Shown: positions 18,471-27,907, numbered from the stretch's first letter. The stretch: DNA of 64,000 nt from CAWJMF01 sp963843945 (GCA_963843945.1 CAWJMF010000001.1:1-64000); one strand, 5' to 3'. Notes: generated by a model from the sequence alone, not told the origin. Numbers and translations: made by a program.

Positions 18471-19787
18471 ATGCGCGCCGTGTTTGCTTCGCTCGTCGTT
18501 TCTTTGTGCGCTGCTCTCGGCACCGGCTCGATCGCCGAAGCTGGCCAATCATTTTCGCCGGCTGGGCGCTACGGCGTGCTCCATCGCTTTGGGACCGTGG
18601 CGTATTTTCCAGTCGCCGGTCTCCTTCGACTCGCCGACGGCGAGCTCTGGGGAACGACCGAGTACGGCGGCTCGGGAACGTATCCCGCGTGCAACGGTCA
18701 ACGTCCCGGTTGCGGCACGATTTTCCGGCTCGTTCCCACGCGCGGCTGCTACCGCTTGCAGTTCGTTCATTCGTTCAACGGTTTCGATGGTGACGAGCCT
18801 CAGGGACAACTCGTGCAAGCCGCCGACGGCCGAATCTACGGGACAACGTTTACCGGCGGTACTGGCTCGAACGGTGAACCGGTTTCCAGCGGAACGATCT
18901 TTTCGATCGACCCGGTTTCACTCGCGTTCTCATCGCGCTTTCAATTCCCGATCTACGCCACAGGAAATACGCAGGTTGCGGCCTTGTCGAGCGGGCTCGT
19001 AGCCGCGGGCATGTACCTCTACGGGACATCGAACGGCAACTATGAGGTAGATGGCGGCACGATCTTTAGGTACGGCCTACTGAACGGACAGGTCACGACT
19101 CTCTACACATTCCCGTGGCTGATGAACGGTTACTATAACGGTCAGCCTAACAAGCTGCTGCTCGGAAGCGACGGGCGCCTCTACGGGACAGCGCAAGACG
19201 GCGGCAACTATGGCGGAGGTCAGGTATTCGCTATCAACCTAGACGGTTCCAACTTCACGGTCTTGCATTCGTTTAACGATGTCGACGGCGAAGTTCCGCT
19301 TTCCGAACTCATTCAAGCTGGTGGCGTACTTTATGGGACCACATGGCAAGGTTACGGTTTCGGAGGCGAGGTCTTTTCCATAGCACCTAACGGCTCGAAT
19401 TTCACCGTACGGCACGTATTCAGCTTTTTTCCGCAGTCGTACGGTAACAGTCCGGCGGCCGCGCTCCTTCTCGGATCGGACGGAAATCTATACGGTACGA
19501 CGCAGTACGCCGGCGCTTTTAATGGCGGTCAATTCTTTCGCATGGCGCTCGATGGTTCGGCCTACGCTGACCTTCACGATTTCGGCAGCATCGCGAACGA
19601 CGGTTTCTTTCCGGTCTCGGCTCTGATCGAGGATCCAAATGGAACGATCTACGGCACCGCTCAGTACGGGGGCACCGGCCCATACAGCGGATCGGGAACG
19701 GTCTTTGGTTACGCAACGACGGGCGCCGGACCGCATGAGTGCGCACTCGTCCCCGAACCTGCACAAATCAAGCAGCGCCTTCGCTAA
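18471..19787 (+). CDS. Secreted GloVer-type tandem repeat protein
   Basis: This protein of about 438 residues has a Sec signal peptide (MRAVFASLVVSLCAALGTGSIA) followed by roughly eight repeats of a YGTTxxGGxxGxGxVF unit, each preceded by LxHxFxxxDG-like segments. This matches the choice-of-anchor tandem repeat GloVer group and predicts a beta-propeller-like extracellular protein. GGAGG at 18459-18463 supports the ATG at 18471 over an in-frame GTG at 18450. No catalytic motif is visible; a binding or surface role is likely. Confidence 0.83.
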   Translation: MRAVFASLVVSLCAALGTGSIAEAGQSFSPAGRYGVLHRFGTVAYFPVAGLLRLADGELWGTTEYGGSGTYPACNGQRPGCGTIFRLVPTRGCYRLQFVHSFNGFDGDEPQGQLVQAADGRIYGTTFTGGTGSNGEPVSSGTIFSIDPVSLAFSSRFQFPIYATGNTQVAALSSGLVAAGMYLYGTSNGNYEVDGGTIFRYGLLNGQVTTLYTFPWLMNGYYNGQPNKLLLGSDGRLYGTAQDGGNYGGGQVFAINLDGSNFTVLHSFNDVDGEVPLSELIQAGGVLYGTTWQGYGFGGEVFSIAPNGSNFTVRHVFSFFPQSYGNSPAAALLLGSDGNLYGTTQYAGAFNGGQFFRMALDGSAYADLHDFGSIANDGFFPVSALIEDPNGTIYGTAQYGGTGPYSGSGTVFGYATTGAGPHECALVPEPAQIKQRLR

Positions 19788-19808
19788 AGACCTCGTCGGG
19801 CGGCGAAC

Positions 19809-20508
19809 CTAGTCGCTTTTTGCAGTGGGGTGACGCGAAGCGAGCGCGTCCCAGTGTTCGTCCGACATCCAGGCGCGCGAGAAAAGCTGCGCTTCCAGAT
19901 CGAGGTCGTCGTCGTCGTCGCGGCGCGGGGCGTCGACCATGGCCTTGATCGTGCGCACGGCAAGTGCCGAATTGCCGGAGATGGTCTCGGCGAGCTGCAG
20001 CGCGCTCTCGAGCGCGTGGCCCTTTTCCGCCAGCTCATCGACCAAGCCCCAACGCTGCGCGTCCTCCGCGCTAAAACGCTCGCCGCCGGCGAGTAAGATC
20101 AGCGCGCGCGAACGCGGCATGATGTCGCGCAGGCGGATTGCGCCGCGCCAGGCCGGGCGTGATGCCGAGCTTGACTTGATAGAAGGCGAAGCGCGCGTGG
20201 CTCGCAGCGACGCGGATGTCGGCGCCGAGCGAGAGCTCGAGGCCGCCGCCGTAGGCGTCGCCGTTCATCGCGGCGATCACGATCAGCGGCGAGCGGCGCA
20301 TCGCGCGGCTGACCCGCTGCATCCGCAGCGACATCGCGATGGCCGATTCGGCGGTCTTCAGCTCCGCGAACTCTTTCAGGTCGCCGCCCGCGGAGAAGGT
20401 GCGGTCGCCGGCGCCGGTTACGATGAGGCACGAGCAGCCGTCGGCCTCGGCTTCGCGGAGAACTTCTCCTAACGCATCGATCGTCGCGAGACTAAGTGCA
20501 TTATGCAC
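19809..20508 (-). pseudogene. Truncated, frameshifted enoyl-CoA hydratase copy
   Basis: This is a nearly identical copy of the intact hydratase at 29786-30556. It lacks the first 30 or so codons and carries one extra G in a GGG run at 20155-20157 (GG in the intact copy), which splits it into two frames. All internal hydratase motifs (FSAGGDLKEF, DAYGGGLELSLGADI) remain. Loss of the start and of the CoA-binding N-terminus makes function unlikely. Confidence 0.88.
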
Positions 20509-20512
20509 CTCC
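19835..20512. repeat. Segmental duplication, copy A
   Basis: About 680 bp matches 29811-30488 at very high identity, in the same orientation and roughly 9.98 kb apart. Similarity stops abruptly after GCATTATGCACCTCC at 20512. Beyond it copy A runs into tail-tube-like coding sequence, while copy B continues as the true 5' end of the hydratase. Confidence 0.85.
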
Positions 20513-20871
20513 TGCGGATCGACGTCGAGACTGTTGCCGCCTTCGAGAAAATCTCAATCGTTACGCGGCGCGGGTCCTTCGACGTGGAAGCGATGACGCT
20601 CGAGCACGGCCTCACGTAGGACCCGCGATTTTTGCAATGGGTGAACGCGTCGCCGCCCGAATCCAACCCCAAGTTTCTCTGCTTCTGGATCTACAACGAG
20701 AGCGGACAACGCTCTTCGGCGCTCTCAGTTGGAAACGCGTGGGTCGTACGGCATTCGGCACTGCCTCAGCTCGCCGGCAATAGGAATGCCGTGGCGATCG
20801 ACGATCTCGAGCTGAAGGTCCAGGGCGCCCTCTTACCCATACCGACTCCGTCGCCTAGCCCTCGCGCCTAG
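20503..20871 (+). pseudogene. C-terminal fragment of a contractile tail-tube protein (gp19-like) with in-frame stop
   Basis: One frame reads FEKISIVTRRGSFDVEAMTLEHGLT, an amber TAG at 20617, then DPRFLQWVNASPPESNPKF, VGNAWVVRHSALPQLAGNRNAVAIDDLELKVQG and a proline-rich tail. The pattern itLxxGlTxDxxFxxW, followed by nAWpv and NxVAIxxLeL, is that of phage T4 gp19-like tail tube proteins, also used by contractile injection systems. The N-terminal part is absent, cut at the junction with the duplicated hydratase segment. No other tail genes are nearby, so this is a relic. Confidence 0.6.
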
Positions 20872-21025
20872 CTGAGCACCAGTCTAGACTGAGTGGATAG
20901 CAAAAACTACTGTCTCTGCTCCGCCTGCCCAGCGGCGTGCTCGAACTTAGTGCATGACGCAGAAGCACCTGATGAAGGCAACGGTGAGGAGCGGAGTGAC
21001 TATCTTCTAAAGGTTGGACTCAGAC

Positions 21026-21714
21026 ATGGCGCTGAAACTGAAGTTATCGTCCTGGCCGGCGGCACGGGTCGCGTTGGCGGAGCCACGCTCGCGACGTTGA
21101 CGGCTCGTGGAGCGCACGTAGTGCTTTTCTCGCGCGATGTCAGGCGTGCAAACGACGCGATCGAACGGGAGGTCCCTTTAGACTCGCGTGGGCGCGCCAG
21201 CTCGGTCGTCGTCGATCTCACCGACGCCACCGATGCGCAGCGCGCCATCGAGAGTGTGGTTCAGCGTTTCGGACGACTCGACGCGGTGATCTCGCTTGCC
21301 GGCGGCGGATATGCGTGGGCCGCAATCGTCGACTCCACCCCGGCGATGCTTGCTGAGGCGGTTCGCAACAATCTGGACGTTGCGTACAACCTGATGGTAC
21401 CGGCACTCCGCGCGATGTTGACGCTGCCACACGAATCTGGCCGCTCGCGCGGCATCATGGGGATGGCAAAAGCCGGAGTCAACACGCTCATGCGCGCCAT
21501 CGCGCGCGAACACAAAGCCGACGGCATCGTCGCGAACGCGGTCGTGCTCGGTGGAGTCGCGACCGAAGCCGCTCGCAAGTGCCTCGACAGCGACGACTTC
21601 GCGGCAGCAGCGTCGCCGCAAGAAGTCGCCGACGTCCTTGCTTTCCATTCCAGCGACGCGTCGAGCGGCATCAACGGCGACCTGATCCATCTCAATGCGC
21701 GCGAGCTCGACTGA
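21026..21714 (+). pseudogene. Damaged paralogue of the short-chain dehydrogenase at 14704
   Basis: It aligns along its length with the intact paralogue. Two lesions are visible. Just after the ancestral ATG (21026) one base is missing, since ATGGCGCTGAAACTGAAG corresponds to ATG-AGC-CTC-GAA-ACC in the intact gene. In addition, 18 codons spanning the VTAGSS catalytic-serine strand are deleted precisely between two GCGCGG repeats. A continuous frame does exist from a GTG at 20893 with an unrelated N-terminus, so a shortened protein could be made, but it would lack the serine. Confidence 0.78.
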
Positions 21715-21720
21715 GCCGGC

Positions 21721-21900
21721 TTAGCGCGCCTGCAGCAGGATTGTTCCGTCGAGACGAATCGTTTCGCCGTTGACCGTCTCGATGACATGGAGCGCAGGGA
21801 GGCGAACTCGTCGGGGCGTCCGAGTCGCTTTGGAAACGCCGGCTGTTCGGCCAACCTTGCTCGCGCTTCTTCGGACAGACCGGCCAACATTCGGCACAAT
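21721..21900 (-). pseudogene. C-terminal remnant of a 3-hydroxyacyl-CoA dehydrogenase-type SDR
   Basis: The minus strand reads MLAGLSEEARARLAEQPAF, then PKRLGRPDEFASL, a frame change, and HVIETVNGETIRLDGTILLQAR before a stop at 21721. This is the conserved C-terminus of HSD10-like 3-hydroxyacyl-CoA dehydrogenases (PKRLGxPxEYA, then NGExIRLDGxxR). The catalytic and NAD-binding parts are gone. It is convergent with and adjacent to the damaged SDR paralogue. Confidence 0.7.
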
Positions 21901-21947
21901 CACGGGGGATGCGGTTTTGAAGTGCCGGACGTTCTCGAGCAAAAAAC

Positions 21948-22406
21948 TCAGAGTGAGAAGCTATCGACGAAATCATGAGCGTAGCAGACGCCTGCAGTTT
22001 CTGGCTTATCATGCGCGTAAAGACAATTTGCGACAGCTTTTGTCGCGGCGACACTTCTTGCACAAATCGGCAAAAAGAGGCTCGCAAGAATCAACAAAAC
22101 TGCTGCGAATCGTATTGCTTTCGGTGCTCTCGCTAGCGGATGTTGCCTTCTCCGCAAAGCCAGAAGACCAAGAATCCCTGAGGTAAGGCTCGGTAGATAA
22201 AAAAGGGCGAGAAGTCCCCCAAGGCTTGGCACCCACCAGCTGTACGCAAGATGCCAAACGTCTGCAGCCATCCAGGCACAGGTGGCAAATCCAAGAGCCA
22301 GATAGACGACTTGCCTTCGCACCACGAACGACCTCCGGTTGTTTTCGGCATGATCACGCAGTCTTTCGCTCGACTCGGGCTGATTGCCGGCTAGCTGAGT
22401 TCGCAT
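21948..22406 (-). CDS. Small integral membrane protein of unknown function
   Basis: From the ATG at 22406 the protein has 152 residues: a hydrophilic N-terminus (MRTQLAGNQPESSERLRDH), then three to four hydrophobic segments (VVYLALGFATCAWMAADVW, WWVPSLGGLLALFYLPSL, IRFAAVLLILASLFLPICA), and a short cysteine-containing tail (NCLYAHDKPETAGVCYAHD). No family is recognised. It follows the secreted lipoprotein gene on the same strand by 84 nt and may belong to that operon. The longer frame upstream is a shadow of the lipoprotein gene. Confidence 0.6.
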   Translation of the reverse strand: MRTQLAGNQPESSERLRDHAENNRRSFVVRRQVVYLALGFATCAWMAADVWHLAYSWWVPSLGGLLALFYLPSLTSGILGLLALRRRQHPLARAPKAIRFAAVLLILASLFLPICARSVAATKAVANCLYAHDKPETAGVCYAHDFVDSFSL

Positions 22407-22489
22407 CAGATGTGTCGTTATACGTGCAGACCTATCGAGAAACGATGCTCCGAGTCGAGTGCCGTCGCGATTTAATGAAACTAGGCGCC

Positions 22490-24301
22490 CTAGATCGACA
22501 ACGTATTCGTCCCGAGAACCTGGCCAGAAAAGCCGTCCACAGCGACCATCGTAGCGCCTCCCACCAGAAAAAGCCAAGCCGGCCTTGCCCCGTTCGAATT
22601 GTTTTCATTCGATCCCGGCGTCCAGTAGCCGGCGCCATACCACGTTACTGAAGAAGGGTTCGGTAGCGCCCGGCTCGCGGTAACCGCGTCAATCGACTGC
22701 TGGCCAGTGGAACGACCTGAGCTCGTTATGAACATTTGCTGACCAAAGGTTCGCCACAGAAAATACATATGTGAAACGTTGAGATTATCGTGCGGGATTT
22801 CGCTGTATTGGGCACAGTACCGCACTGGCTTTTGCGGTGGATCGGGACTGCTCCAATCCCAAGATATGCAAGCGCCTTGTGTGTATGTAACCGCATCGTC
22901 CACGACTACGTGAATTGCATCACCCCCGACAACGGTCCCGCTCGCATGCAAGTAAGTAACTACATATCCGATATTCTCATAAGTATTTGAGTTCATATCG
23001 CCGCGCATTATCGCGGCAGTAGAGGCGAGGACCGCGTCCGAGGGCATGCCTAGCGAATCTGAGATGTACGTTGACGCGAACTGTTGGGCCTGTGACTCGC
23101 TGAAGTTTAGGGGATTGCTTTGACTATGAGCGTTGATGACAACCGCTCCGGAGTTGTAAACGTGCGCCCCAAACAAACCTGACTGAGTTGTCATCATCGT
23201 CTTCGAGCCATCAGTTTGACTCACCACGGGTTCGCCTAAATACGTTTGGGCACTACTCAGTTCGCTTGCCTCATTGATCGACTGAGTTTGAAGACTCAAG
23301 GGCGAAAGAGTGAACGTAGTTGGTGAGATGCTCATCTGCGCTTGCGTGCCTAGACTAGTAGACCCTAACCAGGTGAATTCGTAATTGTTCCCACCTGGTG
23401 TTGGATTTAGACTCTTCGTACCGGTGAAGGTGTCCGCAAGATTATTCACGTCCTCAACGATTGACGGACCGATTGTAAGTCCGGCGTCGATCTCCGCGTC
23501 AAGCCACGCATCATGAACAACGACCGGTTGCGTGTTGGACCAGAGATACTGACCTAAATTTTGACCGACTGTGGGCACCTGGACGGAAAGTATATCGCAG
23601 CTGCGACCGGGTACGGTCGCGCCGCTTGTATCGCTGCAAGACCCCGGACCCTGCCAGGATCCGTAGATGCCGTGCAACCCACCTGCGGCGCCAGGCGAGC
23701 TCCGAAACGCTGGTCTCCAGTCGCCGTCGTAAACAGAGGAATCAGTCGGAACCAGTCCCGCCGGCGGCGTAACGGTATCGGACGATGCAAAGAACATCCA
23801 CTGCGGTCCAATGATGAGGCCAATATTTTTAAGGCCTCCTTCATTATGTTGTCCGGGAGTGACGGCCCCTGGCCCAAAGTATTGTTGGTTGACTGGGTAT
23901 GCGGAATTATTCATGTACGGGAGTTCGGCGAGTCCAAAGTCGCCATGCCCCGCATAGAAGAACGCGTTGTAGGGCGCATAGCTCCCTAGAGCAAAGTCAG
24001 CGGCGCTCACCATCGTCTGCGAGTGCTCAAAGTACTTCGACCAAGCCGCCTTTCCGTTTGATGGACTGACCAGGTTGTTTGCAAAGTTCTCTGCAGATAA
24101 CTGCATTGGATCTGCACCCGAAGGGAAAAGGGGCGGGATCGAAGATATCCCAGGGGCGTTTGAATAATCTGATATCCACGAGATTGCAAACGTCCCGGGG
24201 CCGGCCGATTTTGCTGGGTTTTGTGGAATCTTGCTCGTGGTGCTCCCGAGGCATCCAGCTAATAGGTATGCAAATGCGGAGACGAAGAGTAAGCGATTCA
24301 T
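22490..24301 (-). CDS. Large secreted lipoprotein of unknown function
   Basis: The ATG at 24301 gives 603 residues with a perfect lipobox LLAGC (Cys about residue 17). The mature chain is beta-rich and aromatic, with FAISWISDYSNAPGIS and NAFFYAGHGDFGLAELP. The latter has a GHG motif seen in some exported DUF6345-type proteins, though I cannot confirm the family. A metalloprotease-propeptide-like stretch (QFASTYISDSLGMPSDA) and a C-terminal GYWTPGSNE region follow. The start overlaps the upstream stop as TGATG, so the two genes are translationally coupled. Base composition is visibly less GC-rich than its neighbours, suggesting acquisition. Confidence 0.75.
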   Translation of the reverse strand: MNRLLFVSAFAYLLAGCLGSTTSKIPQNPAKSAGPGTFAISWISDYSNAPGISSIPPLFPSGADPMQLSAENFANNLVSPSNGKAAWSKYFEHSQTMVSAADFALGSYAPYNAFFYAGHGDFGLAELPYMNNSAYPVNQQYFGPGAVTPGQHNEGGLKNIGLIIGPQWMFFASSDTVTPPAGLVPTDSSVYDGDWRPAFRSSPGAAGGLHGIYGSWQGPGSCSDTSGATVPGRSCDILSVQVPTVGQNLGQYLWSNTQPVVVHDAWLDAEIDAGLTIGPSIVEDVNNLADTFTGTKSLNPTPGGNNYEFTWLGSTSLGTQAQMSISPTTFTLSPLSLQTQSINEASELSSAQTYLGEPVVSQTDGSKTMMTTQSGLFGAHVYNSGAVVINAHSQSNPLNFSESQAQQFASTYISDSLGMPSDAVLASTAAIMRGDMNSNTYENIGYVVTYLHASGTVVGGDAIHVVVDDAVTYTQGACISWDWSSPDPPQKPVRYCAQYSEIPHDNLNVSHMYFLWRTFGQQMFITSSGRSTGQQSIDAVTASRALPNPSSVTWYGAGYWTPGSNENNSNGARPAWLFLVGGATMVAVDGFSGQVLGTNTLSI

Positions 24302-24903
24302 CAAGGGCCTTTCCGCGCGGGCAGGTAAGGAATCTGAGCCGCCGCAGCCTGTTGCGCCGTCGCGAGTTGCACGGAACGCATTAGCAGCCTGGTGGTAACC
24401 GGATCAAACGCGTAAATAAACTCGCGCGTCCTTAGGACGTCCGCGCCCGGCAAACGGGAATTTGCCACTAGTGACACTTGAGCCACCCGTATTAGTCTGC
24501 CCGAAACGATCGCGGAACCGAAGGAAGTGCTCTGAAGCCAGACACGCGATACGACGCTGGGCACGGGTCGCCCGTCCAAAGCGCGCGGCGTCGTCATTTC
24601 AGCGAGAGAACGACGCGCTTCAAACTCAAACGTTGCTCCGGTGTACCTGTTGCTCACAGCTGCGCGCTTTCGGGGATCGAAAGAAGCCGGGCGAATCTGC
24701 AAAAAGCTCTTAGGCCTGGCTATCGGAGACGTTTGAGAGAACGACGGAGTTGGTAGAACGAGCAACGACAAACTGAGAATTGCAAGGGCAGGCGCGAAGA
24801 AATCGCGGGATGAGGCGAATGGTTTCTTGCGTACCTGGGCAGAGCGCAGCCGATATTCGCCGCTGGGCTGAATCGCTGGGCGGTCACCCGAGGATTTGTC
24901 CAT
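24301..24903 (-). CDS. Exported protein, partner of the downstream lipoprotein
   Basis: This 200-residue protein starts at the ATG at 24903, preceded by GGAGG. After a charged N-terminus there is one hydrophobic segment (FFAPALAILSLSLLVLPTPSFS), either an uncleaved anchor or a late signal peptide. The mature part (YTGATFEFEARRSLAEMTTP, RLIRVAQVSLVAN, FIYAFDPVTTRLLMRSVQLA) is beta-rich. No family is recognised. One-base stop/start overlap with the lipoprotein gene implies that the two act together at the cell surface. Confidence 0.7.
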   Translation of the reverse strand: MDKSSGDRPAIQPSGEYRLRSAQVRKKPFASSRDFFAPALAILSLSLLVLPTPSFSQTSPIARPKSFLQIRPASFDPRKRAAVSNRYTGATFEFEARRSLAEMTTPRALDGRPVPSVVSRVWLQSTSFGSAIVSGRLIRVAQVSLVANSRLPGADVLRTREFIYAFDPVTTRLLMRSVQLATAQQAAAAQIPYLPARKGP

Positions 24904-25532
24904 ATAGATCCCTCCGAGCAAATGCGCTTGACAGCCGTTGATAAGCATGCCGAGGTCTGTCGATTAGAGTAGCAGCACTATATAGACACAAAATTTACCG
25001 GCGACTCGGGACACATGTCCCGAAATCGGCCGCTTGTTGCGACCCGGCTCTCCTTCGCGTGCGCCCAATCATCGCTGCGCAGGCCGAGGCGCCCTGACTG
25101 CCGCCTTGAGCCTTGAGCGCGAGCTCGAACGAGCTCGACCGCGCGTGTTCCGACCATTTGATCCTTGGCAGTCGGCTTGGCATTTTGAATGCGGCTCGAG
25201 GCGGCTCCCTCCGGCTTCGACAGACGATCCAGATCGTCGCACTGGGCTAGACCGAGGCTCAGCCACCGCGCGGAGCCCTTTTGCGGCGCTCGATTCCGAA
25301 GTGAGTGGTGCATTCGAAGAGCGATAGACGTGGCGACGCGAAACGGTGGGGCACCGCTGAGGCGATTCCCCGTCGGAAGGTCGACCGAGGACATCACGGA
25401 ACTGCTTTTCGTTCTGACCAGCTTCGAATCGTACGACATTCTAACCACTAGTCGCTGCTCGCGCAAACATCGTGGCGATGCTGCAGCGCGCCGCCGGCGC
25501 TGTCGTCACGCTGCCGCCAGCGCTGTAGCCGC
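24904..25532. other. Intergenic region without a convincing gene
   Basis: About 630 nt separate the lipoprotein operon from the outer-membrane-like gene. Frames of 60-160 codons exist on both strands but are arginine- and serine-rich, overlap each other and show no motifs. The AT-richer first 80 bases probably hold the promoter of the minus-strand lipoprotein operon. Confidence 0.5.
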
Positions 25533-26255
25533 TTGAGGCCACTTCAGGTTGTCGCGCCCGTGCTCGCGGCTCTCGCGTTTGCGGCGCTGCCGCCCGTCGC
25601 GGTCGCCGACGAAACCGAGGTTGGCATCTCGGTCGGTCCTTTGATCGGCGTTCATGAAGAACCGGGCGAATTGTCACATATCTCGCCGGTTCCGATCCCG
25701 ATCCTCCAAGCGTCGCAGCGCCTCGGCGCGTTCAAAGTAACGGTCGAAGGCTTTCCGGTCGCGCCGCAGATCGTTGAACGCAACGCGACGCAAACGCTCT
25801 ACACGCAACTCGCATTTTTCGACGCGGTAGCGACGGTTGACGTGCTGCACGGTCGCCTACGGTTTGGCGGCGGAGAACTGATCTACAACCAAGCCACGCT
25901 TTACACCCCGCCGCGCATTTACGTCTCGTCGCGCGTCGTCGGCGGACGTTACGAAGTCGGGGGTCTCCCGCTGCGCGACCAGAACTTCCGGATCACGCTG
26001 GACTTCATGCCTGTCCTCTTGGCCGACGTCGCCTATCGAGCTGAGGCTGATTTGCTCCCCTACGGGAGAACGCCCGAGCGCGGCTCACAGTTCGAGGCAC
26101 GAGCCACGTACGACGTGCCGCGTGGGAGGAACGTGCTTCGGTTCGGCGTGCGCTACATCAACTTTGTCTCACACTTCACCGCGAACGACCAACTCGCTGA
26201 CCGCAACACGGGCATCATTCCTTCGGTCGGCTACTACTGGCGCTTTGGACGGTAG
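25533..26255 (+). CDS. Predicted outer-membrane beta-barrel protein (MipA/OmpV-like)
   Basis: The 240-residue protein opens with a signal peptide (VVAPVLAALAFAALPPVAVADE) from a TTG start. It continues as alternating amphipathic strands (EVGISVGPLIGVHEE, FRITLDFMPVLLADVAYRAE, NVLRFGVRYINFVSHF) and ends in YYWRFGR with a terminal aromatic strand, the usual barrel C-terminal signal. Length and the repeated GLPL/GG turns resemble MipA/OmpV scaffolding barrels, but similarity is weak. It is monocistronic. Confidence 0.65.
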   Translation: MRPLQVVAPVLAALAFAALPPVAVADETEVGISVGPLIGVHEEPGELSHISPVPIPILQASQRLGAFKVTVEGFPVAPQIVERNATQTLYTQLAFFDAVATVDVLHGRLRFGGGELIYNQATLYTPPRIYVSSRVVGGRYEVGGLPLRDQNFRITLDFMPVLLADVAYRAEADLLPYGRTPERGSQFEARATYDVPRGRNVLRFGVRYINFVSHFTANDQLADRNTGIIPSVGYYWRFGR

Positions 26256-26428
26256 CGCCCACCCACGACTCTAGCACTGCCCGCCAGCCCAATCGAGGTC
26301 GAGTGCGCCCTCGAGGCCTCCCGAGCGCCAGCTAGCGCTCGCTTTGCGACCGAATCCACATATACCAGCTAAACCCCGGCCATGCAAGCCCACGCCGCAC
26401 AGCGTTGCGGAAAGGATTTTACAACGCT

Positions 26429-27907
26429 CTAAGGGCCGTCTTCTGAAGAGCCGGCGAGGATCGACCGAACGCGCTTCCCAAGCCAGGAATCGGGCTTCTT
26501 CTGCGCCTGGGCGGTCGCGTATCCACGATAAAGGTCATCGTTTGTCAGAACCGCCAGCTCGGCTGCTGCCAAAGCTGCTCGCCAACGGTAGCCGATGGCG
26601 TCCCAAAACTTGAACACCGCAGAAAATTCCGCGATCGTTTCGCTCAGATTGTGTTCGGATCTGGCAACTAAGGCCTGCGTAAAGCTCTCGTCAGCTTCCA
26701 GCCGACCATCGCGCGCTCCAAAAAATATTGGCGAGACCTTCACTTTGATGCGGTGGTACCGGTCTAGAATCTCCCGAGCACGCCTCGGCTGCAAAGGCAC
26801 AAACGCTTGCGCGAGGTAGAGTAAGGCAGCCTTGCCATCTCCCAACGTTCCTTCCCAATCGATACGCTTCGCGAGCTCCTCGGCAGTTGAAAGCTCCTCT
26901 GCTGTCTGCGACTCATACCCTAGACCGTGAGCAAGGATGGCTCGATCAGTCGCGGCCATCACTTGCCACTGGGGTGCGACCGCGACGGCAGAAGCCTGAC
27001 GAAGGCTTCGGAAAGCTCCGAGATGATCGGCAGCGTTAGCCTTGATCCACGCTAACGAGCGAAAGCAACCAAAACGTTTGTTCGCTAACGACGGTGTCGG
27101 CGGAAGCATAGGAATTTTCAGCTCGAAACCCTTTAGGTCACCAATTTCAAGATCGCGCTGAAGAATCCCGATATTTGATATCAGCGTCGCATATGTAAAC
27201 CAGTCGACGGGTCGAGCAGCCTCGGCTTCCGCAAACGCCGCTAGTAGATATTCAAGTTGCTCGTCGTAACGGTGCGCAAATCCGCGGACGGCTCCGATCA
27301 TTTCGAGGAGCCAACTGCGTGCATGAGCGTGGGAAAAGCAGGACATACGGCTATCGCTGGTGCGGACTTCGAGGCCCCGCAGCGCTTCTTGCTCAGCCCG
27401 GCCTAGGTCTCCAGCGAAGAGGAAGTACATGGCTTCGTAATAGCGATAAATGGCTTCAAATGCGCCCCCGACACCGAGGGCCGTACCGTGCGCCGCATCT
27501 AATTCGGTCCGGGCGCCTTCGAGTTTAGCGAGATGCAGAAATGCGGCTGCGAGTGTCAGGTGTCCCTGGCCACCGATCTCCGGACTCAATAGGGAAAGAT
27601 CGAGTCGGCCGATCTCCCAAGTAGCCGCCTCTGCTTGCCCGAGACGCATGAAAACCCGAGCCCGCAAGATTGCAGCGAGCGGATCTTGCCGCGCGTCTAT
27701 TGAGGCTAAGGCACGGTCGAGCTGAGTCTCCAAGAGCGCGTTCTCGGCTACCTCGAGCGAGTGCCTTGCAGGCTCGGCCTCCGGCTTACGACTCGTGGTT
27801 GGCTCCCTCCGAGATCTTTCGCTTTCCAGCTTTGGACGAATCGCCCCAAGACAAATCGACGGGCCAGCGATAGTTTCCCCACGCGCACGCTTTCCCACTT
27901 TTCTCAC
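26429..27907 (-). CDS. TPR-repeat protein, regulator-like but without a DNA-binding domain
   Basis: The 492-residue protein is almost entirely helical repeats (AILRARVFMRLGQAEAATWE, AFLHLAKLEGARTELDAAHG, YYEAMYFLFAGDLGRAEQEA) resembling the sensory half of LuxR/MalT-type regulators. Start is GTG at 27907. No HTH is present at either end. It is transcribed divergently from a protein with similar repeats plus a LuxR HTH at 28046, across only 138 nt. This suggests a split or partner pair in which this one modulates the other; that is inference. Confidence 0.75.
   Translation of the reverse strand: MRKVGKRARGETIAGPSICLGAIRPKLESERSRREPTTSRKPEAEPARHSLEVAENALLETQLDRALASIDARQDPLAAILRARVFMRLGQAEAATWEIGRLDLSLLSPEIGGQGHLTLAAAFLHLAKLEGARTELDAAHGTALGVGGAFEAIYRYYEAMYFLFAGDLGRAEQEALRGLEVRTSDSRMSCFSHAHARSWLLEMIGAVRGFAHRYDEQLEYLLAAFAEAEAARPVDWFTYATLISNIGILQRDLEIGDLKGFELKIPMLPPTPSLANKRFGCFRSLAWIKANAADHLGAFRSLRQASAVAVAPQWQVMAATDRAILAHGLGYESQTAEELSTAEELAKRIDWEGTLGDGKAALLYLAQAFVPLQPRRAREILDRYHRIKVKVSPIFFGARDGRLEADESFTQALVARSEHNLSETIAEFSAVFKFWDAIGYRWRAALAAAELAVLTNDDLYRGYATAQAQKKPDSWLGKRVRSILAGSSEDGP

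Noticed and set aside
16665..18548. A hydrolase-cytochrome P460 fusion
   Set aside because: The continuous frame exists only because the hydrolase is frameshifted near 17385; the P460 signal peptide starts at 17225.
24978..25466. A 162-codon minus-strand protein
   Set aside because: Arg/Ser-rich, no motifs, no 5' signal and overlapping equally poor frames on the other strand.
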